64,000 nucleotides of DNA from NCBI RefSeq assembly GCF_018457165.1, contig NZ_JAFMNX010000003.1, positions 496,001 to 560,000 of the forward strand, given 5' to 3'. The notes below the pieces were generated by a model that was given only the letters and a program-made list of their open reading frames with translations, was not told where the DNA came from and did not search any database. The position numbers and the translations under genes were made by a program. Of this stretch, positions 60,844 through 64,000 are shown in pieces; the first letter of the stretch is position 1, and the number at the start of each line of letters is the position of its first letter. This DNA is from Tianweitania aestuarii. Lineage in GTDB: Bacteria; Pseudomonadota; Alphaproteobacteria; Rhizobiales; Rhizobiaceae.

Positions 60844-61949
60844 GTGACGCGCTCGACATCGTCATTATCGGCCTGTCGCTGTCGTCATCCTGGGGCAACG
60901 GTCATGCCACGACCTATCGCGGCATGCTGCGCGGGCTCGAGGCGCTGGGCCACCGCGTCACGTTTCTGGAACGCGACGTGCCCTGGTACGCCGCCCATCG
61001 CGATCTGCCGTCGCCGGATTTCTGCGCCCTGCATTACTACGATACGGTGGACGAGCTGATCACCCGTTTCGGCGAAAAGATCAGGCAGGCCGACGCGGTG
61101 ATCATCGGCTCCTACGTGCCGGAAGGGCCAAAGGTCATCGACGCCGTTCACGCACTGAACCCAAAGCAGCTCACCTTCTACGACATCGACACGCCGATCA
61201 CCGTTGCGCGCCTGAAAAAGGGCGACGAGGAATATCTGGCGGCACGTCAGGTGCCGTTCTTCGATATCTATTTCTCCTTCACCGGCGGTCCCACGCTGCG
61301 CCAGCTGGAAAGCGAGTTCGGCGCGCCGCGGGCCGAAGCGCTGTATTGCTCCGTTGACGACACGCGCTACCGCAACACCGGCGAAGCGCCGATCTGGGAC
61401 CTCGGCTATCTCGGTACTTATAGCGACGACCGCCAGCCTACCCTCGAAGCGCTGCTGATCGAGCCTGCCCGCCGTTTGCCGCATCTGAAGTTCGTGGTAG
61501 CCGGGCCGCAATATCCCGACACGATCGACTGGCCTTCGAATGTCGAGCGCATCGACCATCTGCCGCCGGCCGAGCATCCTTCTTTCTACAGCCGCCAGCG
61601 CTTCACGCTGAACGTCACGCGCGCGGACATGATCGCCGCCGGCTGGTCGCCAAGCGTGCGCTTGTTCGAGGCCGCCGCCTGCGGCACCGCGATCATCAGC
61701 GACTTCTGGGAAGGCCTGGGCGATCTGCTGCCGTTGGGCGAAGCGATCGAGATCGCCAGGACCAGCGACGATGTGGTGCAGATCCTGACCGAAATGGATG
61801 AACAGCGCCGACAGGCGATGGCGGAAGCCGCAAAGGCGCGTGTTCTGGCCGGTCATACCGGACATGCGCGCGCGGCCGAGCTGGCGGATTATCTGCGCAA
61901 CGGCGCATCGAAAGCGGCACGTGCCGCGACGACTGAGGAATTGGCATGA
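60840..61949 (+). CDS. CgeB-like glycosyltransferase, third of three tandem paralogues
   Basis: A 369-residue GT-B protein: DIVIIGLSLSSSWGNGHATT then YRGMLRGLEALGHRVTFLERD at the N-terminus, and SVRLFEAAACGTAIISDFWE in the donor domain. ATG 60840 overlaps the previous stop; an open frame further upstream is ignored. It closely follows the layout of its two upstream neighbours and overlaps the UDP-xylose synthase start by ATGA, so a xylosyl donor is an attractive guess for this subset. Confidence 0.83.
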   Translation: MSDALDIVIIGLSLSSSWGNGHATTYRGMLRGLEALGHRVTFLERDVPWYAAHRDLPSPDFCALHYYDTVDELITRFGEKIRQADAVIIGSYVPEGPKVIDAVHALNPKQLTFYDIDTPITVARLKKGDEEYLAARQVPFFDIYFSFTGGPTLRQLESEFGAPRAEALYCSVDDTRYRNTGEAPIWDLGYLGTYSDDRQPTLEALLIEPARRLPHLKFVVAGPQYPDTIDWPSNVERIDHLPPAEHPSFYSRQRFTLNVTRADMIAAGWSPSVRLFEAAACGTAIISDFWEGLGDLLPLGEAIEIARTSDDVVQILTEMDEQRRQAMAEAAKARVLAGHTGHARAAELADYLRNGASKAARAATTEELA

Positions 61950-62932
61950 TGAACCAAGCAACATCGTCCGGCAAAACGGCCATGGTGACCGGCGGCGCCG
62001 GCTTCCTCGGCTCGCATCTGTGCGACCGGCTGTTGGAGCAAGGCATGCAGGTGATCTGCGTCGACAGCCTGCTGACCGGTTCGATGCGCAACATCGCGCA
62101 TCTCGAGAATATTACGCAGTTCCGTTTCATCAAGCAGGATGTCTGCGAGCCGCTCGACATCAAGGACGATCTCGATTTCGTCTATAACCTCGCCTGTGCG
62201 GCCTCGCCGCCGCGCTATCAGGCAGACCCGATCCACACGATGATGACATCGGTGCAGGGCACGCTGAACCTGCTGATGCTGGCTGAAGCCAAGGGCGCCA
62301 GGTTCTTGCAGGCCTCCACCAGCGAAGTCTATGGCGATCCCGACCGGCATCCGCAGGCCGAAGACTACCACGGCAACGTCAACTGCACGGGACCGCGCGC
62401 CTGTTACGACGAAGGCAAGCGTGCCGCGGAGTCGCTCTGCTTCGACTTCCTGCGTCTGGGCCGCGCCGATGTGCGCGTCATGCGCATCTTCAACACCTAT
62501 GGGCCGCGCATGGACCCCGATGATGGGCGCATCGTGTCCAATCTCGTTGTGCAAGCGCTTCGCGGCCAGCCGCTGACGATCTACGGCACCGGCGAGCAAA
62601 CGCGCTCGTTCTGTTACGTGTCGGACCTGATTGCGGGCATGATGGCGCTGATGACGGTGGCCGAGAACCCGAAGGCGCCGGTCAATATCGGAAATCCCGG
62701 CGAGTTCACCATCAACGAACTGGCAAAGCTGGTGGTGGAACAAACCGGCACGTCAAGCGAAACCGTGTTCAAGCCCTTGCCGGTCGATGATCCAACGCGC
62801 CGGCGTCCCGATATCAGCCGCGCAAAGGCGCTGCTTAACTGGGAGCCGACCGTGCCGCTGGAAAAAGGCCTGCGCGATACGATCGCGCATTTCCGCGAGC
62901 GCGTGGCCGACGAAAAAGGCCACGCTGCATGA
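61946..62932 (+). CDS. UDP-glucuronate decarboxylase (UDP-xylose synthase)
   Basis: A 328-residue extended SDR of the UXS type. The NAD motif is AMVTGGAGFLGSHLCDRL, with ACAASPPRYQADPIHT and QASTSEVYGDP; the catalytic YxxxK lies in GPRACYDEGKRAAES, with YDEGKR a UXS hallmark, followed by RIFNTYGPRMDPDDGRIVSN. It converts UDP-glucuronate (from the dehydrogenase at 53408) to UDP-xylose. The start overlaps the last CgeB-like gene by ATGA. Last gene of the glycosylation operon. Confidence 0.92.
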   Translation: MMNQATSSGKTAMVTGGAGFLGSHLCDRLLEQGMQVICVDSLLTGSMRNIAHLENITQFRFIKQDVCEPLDIKDDLDFVYNLACAASPPRYQADPIHTMMTSVQGTLNLLMLAEAKGARFLQASTSEVYGDPDRHPQAEDYHGNVNCTGPRACYDEGKRAAESLCFDFLRLGRADVRVMRIFNTYGPRMDPDDGRIVSNLVVQALRGQPLTIYGTGEQTRSFCYVSDLIAGMMALMTVAENPKAPVNIGNPGEFTINELAKLVVEQTGTSSETVFKPLPVDDPTRRRPDISRAKALLNWEPTVPLEKGLRDTIAHFRERVADEKGHAA

Positions 62933-62933
62933 C

Positions 62934-62963
62934 GAAAGGCGGCGCTGCTGATCGGCGCCTTTC
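62934..62963. terminator. Hairpin after the UDP-xylose synthase gene
   Basis: GAAAGGCG (62934-62941) and CGCCTTTC (62956-62963) form an 8-base stem with a 14-base loop, followed by TTCTT on the + strand. It sits between convergent stops at 62932 and 62967 and may serve both genes. Confidence 0.6.
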
Positions 62964-62966
62964 TTC

Positions 62967-63125
62967 TTACTTGCGCATGATGACCCACACTGCGTGGATG
63001 ATGCCAGGAATATAACCGCACAGCGTCAGCAGGATGTTCAGCCAGAAATGCAGGCCAATGCCGACCTGCATGAACACGCCCACCGGCGGCAGGATAATGG
63101 CAAGCAGAATGCGAAGAACGTCCAT
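62967..63125 (-). CDS. YqaE/Pmp3 family small membrane protein
   Basis: A 52-residue proteolipid with two membrane helices (LRILLAIILPPVGVFMQVGI and FWLNILLTLCGYIPGIIHAVWV), the typical PPVGV motif and the short loop of the YqaE/Pmp3 family. The ATG is preceded by GGAGTGA. Pmp3-like peptides help maintain membrane potential and are often induced by salt or general stress. That fits the stress-type genes around it, although no EcfG motif was found directly upstream. It was too short to be obvious and was read directly. Confidence 0.88.
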   Translation of the reverse strand: MDVLRILLAIILPPVGVFMQVGIGLHFWLNILLTLCGYIPGIIHAVWVIMRK

Positions 63126-63174
63126 GTGAGTTCACTCCGGATAAAAGCGGTCGTTGCGGCTCCTGAAACAACGC

Positions 63175-63209
63175 AAAACCGGCGAGCATCGTTGCTGCTC
63201 GCCGGTTTT
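63175..63209 (-). terminator. Rho-independent terminator of the superoxide dismutase gene
   Basis: A perfect 14-base stem (AAAACCGGCGAGCA / TGCTCGCCGGTTTT) with a 7-base loop, ending in TTTT on the reverse strand and TTTTTT on the + strand. It begins 20 bases after the superoxide dismutase stop on the reverse strand and is the strongest hairpin in the window. Confidence 0.9.
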
Positions 63210-63228
63210 TTGTCTTGGGTGGCCAGGA

Positions 63229-63912
63229 TCAGCCGGCGAGCTTTTCGCCGACCCAGGTCCAGTTCACGCGTTCGGCCAGCACGGTCTTGATGTGATCCGG
63301 CTTGCGGTTCTCGTAATCGAGATAATAAGCGTGTTCCCAGACATCGATGCCCAGAAGCGGCTTCAGATTGTCACCGAGCGGGTTGCCGGCGTCCTGATAA
63401 CCACGAACGGCAAGCTTGTCGCCGTCCTGCACCAACCAGACCCAGCCCGTTCCGAACACCTTGCCGCCCTCGGTGACGATGGCTTCCTGCAGATCGGTCA
63501 TGCCGCCGAAATCGCGCGTTGCGGCTTCTTCCAAGGCCGTTGTCGGCTCGGTCGGGCCGCCGTTGAACTGGTCCCAATAGAAGATGTGGTTCCAGGCCTG
63601 GCCGGCCTGATTGAAGATCGCGTCGTCACCCTTTTCCTTGGACTGCTTCACGACCTCTTCGAGGGTCATGTCGGCATAAGGCGTGCCGGGGGCGAGTTCG
63701 TTCAGCTTGTCGAAATAGGCCTTGTGGTGCTTGCCGTAATGCAGGCCCACGGTGCGCGCAGAGATCTGCGGCGCAAGCGCATCTTCGGCATAAGGAAGCG
63801 GCGGCTGTTCGAAAGGCACTGCGGCGCGCGCGACATAGGGCTTGAACACGGTGCTGGCAGCGGCGGCAGCACCGAGCGCAAGAGTCGTGCGGCGTGAAAT
63901 GGCGATGGTCAT
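63229..63912 (-). CDS. Iron/manganese superoxide dismutase with a Tat signal peptide
   Basis: A 227-residue Fe/Mn SOD. Residues 1-30 form a twin-arginine signal (SRRTTLALGAAAAASTVFKP, then VARA), so export as a folded metalloprotein is expected. Metal ligands are visible in LHYGKHHKAYFDKLN, QAWNHIFYWDQF and the signature DVWEHAYYLDYENRKPDH (Asp and His). It removes superoxide, here probably in the periplasm. A near-perfect EcfG promoter lies upstream and a strong terminator downstream, so it is a single-gene unit. Confidence 0.93.
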   Translation of the reverse strand: MTIAISRRTTLALGAAAAASTVFKPYVARAAVPFEQPPLPYAEDALAPQISARTVGLHYGKHHKAYFDKLNELAPGTPYADMTLEEVVKQSKEKGDDAIFNQAGQAWNHIFYWDQFNGGPTEPTTALEEAATRDFGGMTDLQEAIVTEGGKVFGTGWVWLVQDGDKLAVRGYQDAGNPLGDNLKPLLGIDVWEHAYYLDYENRKPDHIKTVLAERVNWTWVGEKLAG

Positions 63913-63943
63913 GGTTAAGCTCCCTCAGGTGATCTGCGGCTTC

Positions 63944-63968
63944 AACGAAAGGAAGGAGCAGCCGTTCC
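63944..63968 (-). promoter_or_regulatory. Candidate EcfG promoter of the superoxide dismutase gene
   Basis: On the reverse strand GGAAC (63968-63964), 16 bases, then CGTT (63947-63944) match the EcfG consensus exactly. The -10 element is about 30 bases upstream of the start codon. The -35 region is embedded in GTGATCGGGGGAAC, closely resembling GTGATGGGGGAAC upstream of the Tat-SDR gene. This is the best of the stress-promoter candidates in the window. Confidence 0.55.
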
Positions 63969-64000
63969 CCCGATCACGCAAGCGCTACCAGCTTCATCCA

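Noticed and set aside
46045-62932. Classical capsule or exopolysaccharide locus
   Set aside because: No Wzx, Wzy, Wza/Wzc, ABC-2 exporter or priming glycosyltransferase can be seen, so the standard label does not fit.
1-64000. CRISPR arrays, insertion sequences, prophage or rRNA genes
   Set aside because: No regularly spaced repeats, transposase or integrase motifs, phage structural genes or rRNA sequence were recognised anywhere in the window.

Overview
The window reads as chromosomal DNA of a high-GC alphaproteobacterium, most probably a member of the Hyphomicrobiales (Rhizobiales). The reasons are the many amino-acid and peptide ABC importers, the chained ATGA/GTGA gene overlaps, the Tat-exported superoxide dismutase, and candidate general-stress promoters of the alphaproteobacterial EcfG type (GGAAC-N16/17-cGTT). 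I see no phage, insertion sequence, CRISPR array or rRNA. All identifications come from reading the translated sequence by eye; no database search was run.

Region 1 (about 1-37.4 kb) is an amino-acid and peptide scavenging region. It holds a dipeptide-type importer operon with two M20 peptidases (2.46-10.38 kb), a branched-chain/amide-type importer operon with a flavin amine oxidase, an alpha/beta hydrolase and an aminotransferase (14.1-22.2 kb), an indolepyruvate:ferredoxin oxidoreductase operon ending in a thioesterase and two overlapping MarR genes (27.8-22.4 kb), a divergent cyclase-family hydrolase (28.07 kb), a polar amino-acid importer flanked by two class V PLP enzymes (33.8-29.0 kb), and a methionine importer metNIQ (37.4-34.8 kb). 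Three GntR/FCD regulators have nearly identical recognition helices. Copies or variants of a TTTGATCAAA palindrome lie in the control regions of the genes they adjoin, which suggests one shared operator code.

A decayed patch interrupts this region at about 10.4-12.8 kb. It contains a frameshifted binding-protein remnant, a tRNA-Thr 3' half (with CCA) and a second degenerate copy 1.65 kb away, a possible type I restriction HsdR fragment, and an intact zinc alcohol dehydrogenase between the two tRNA-like repeats.

Region 2 (37.7-48 kb) looks stress-related: an Mfd-like translocase, a Tat-signal short-chain dehydrogenase, a pyruvate-oxidase-type TPP enzyme and an MFS exporter. A YqaE-type peptide and a Tat-exported superoxide dismutase lie at the far right end. 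Candidate EcfG promoters precede several of these genes.

Region 3 (46-62.9 kb) is an unusual inositol/xylose glycoside cluster. It contains a large phosphoribosyltransferase-like plus kinase-like fusion, myo-inositol-phosphate synthase, a histidine phosphatase, a methyltransferase, a glycoside hydrolase whose barrel halves appear circularly permuted, UDP-glucose dehydrogenase with two oxidoreductases on the opposite strand, two NDP-sugar epimerases, one GT4-like and three tandem paralogous CgeB-like glycosyltransferases, and UDP-xylose synthase. No flippase, polymerase or priming transferase is present, so the product may be a soluble or lipid-linked glycoside rather than a classical polysaccharide. 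This cluster is my best candidate for an undescribed system.
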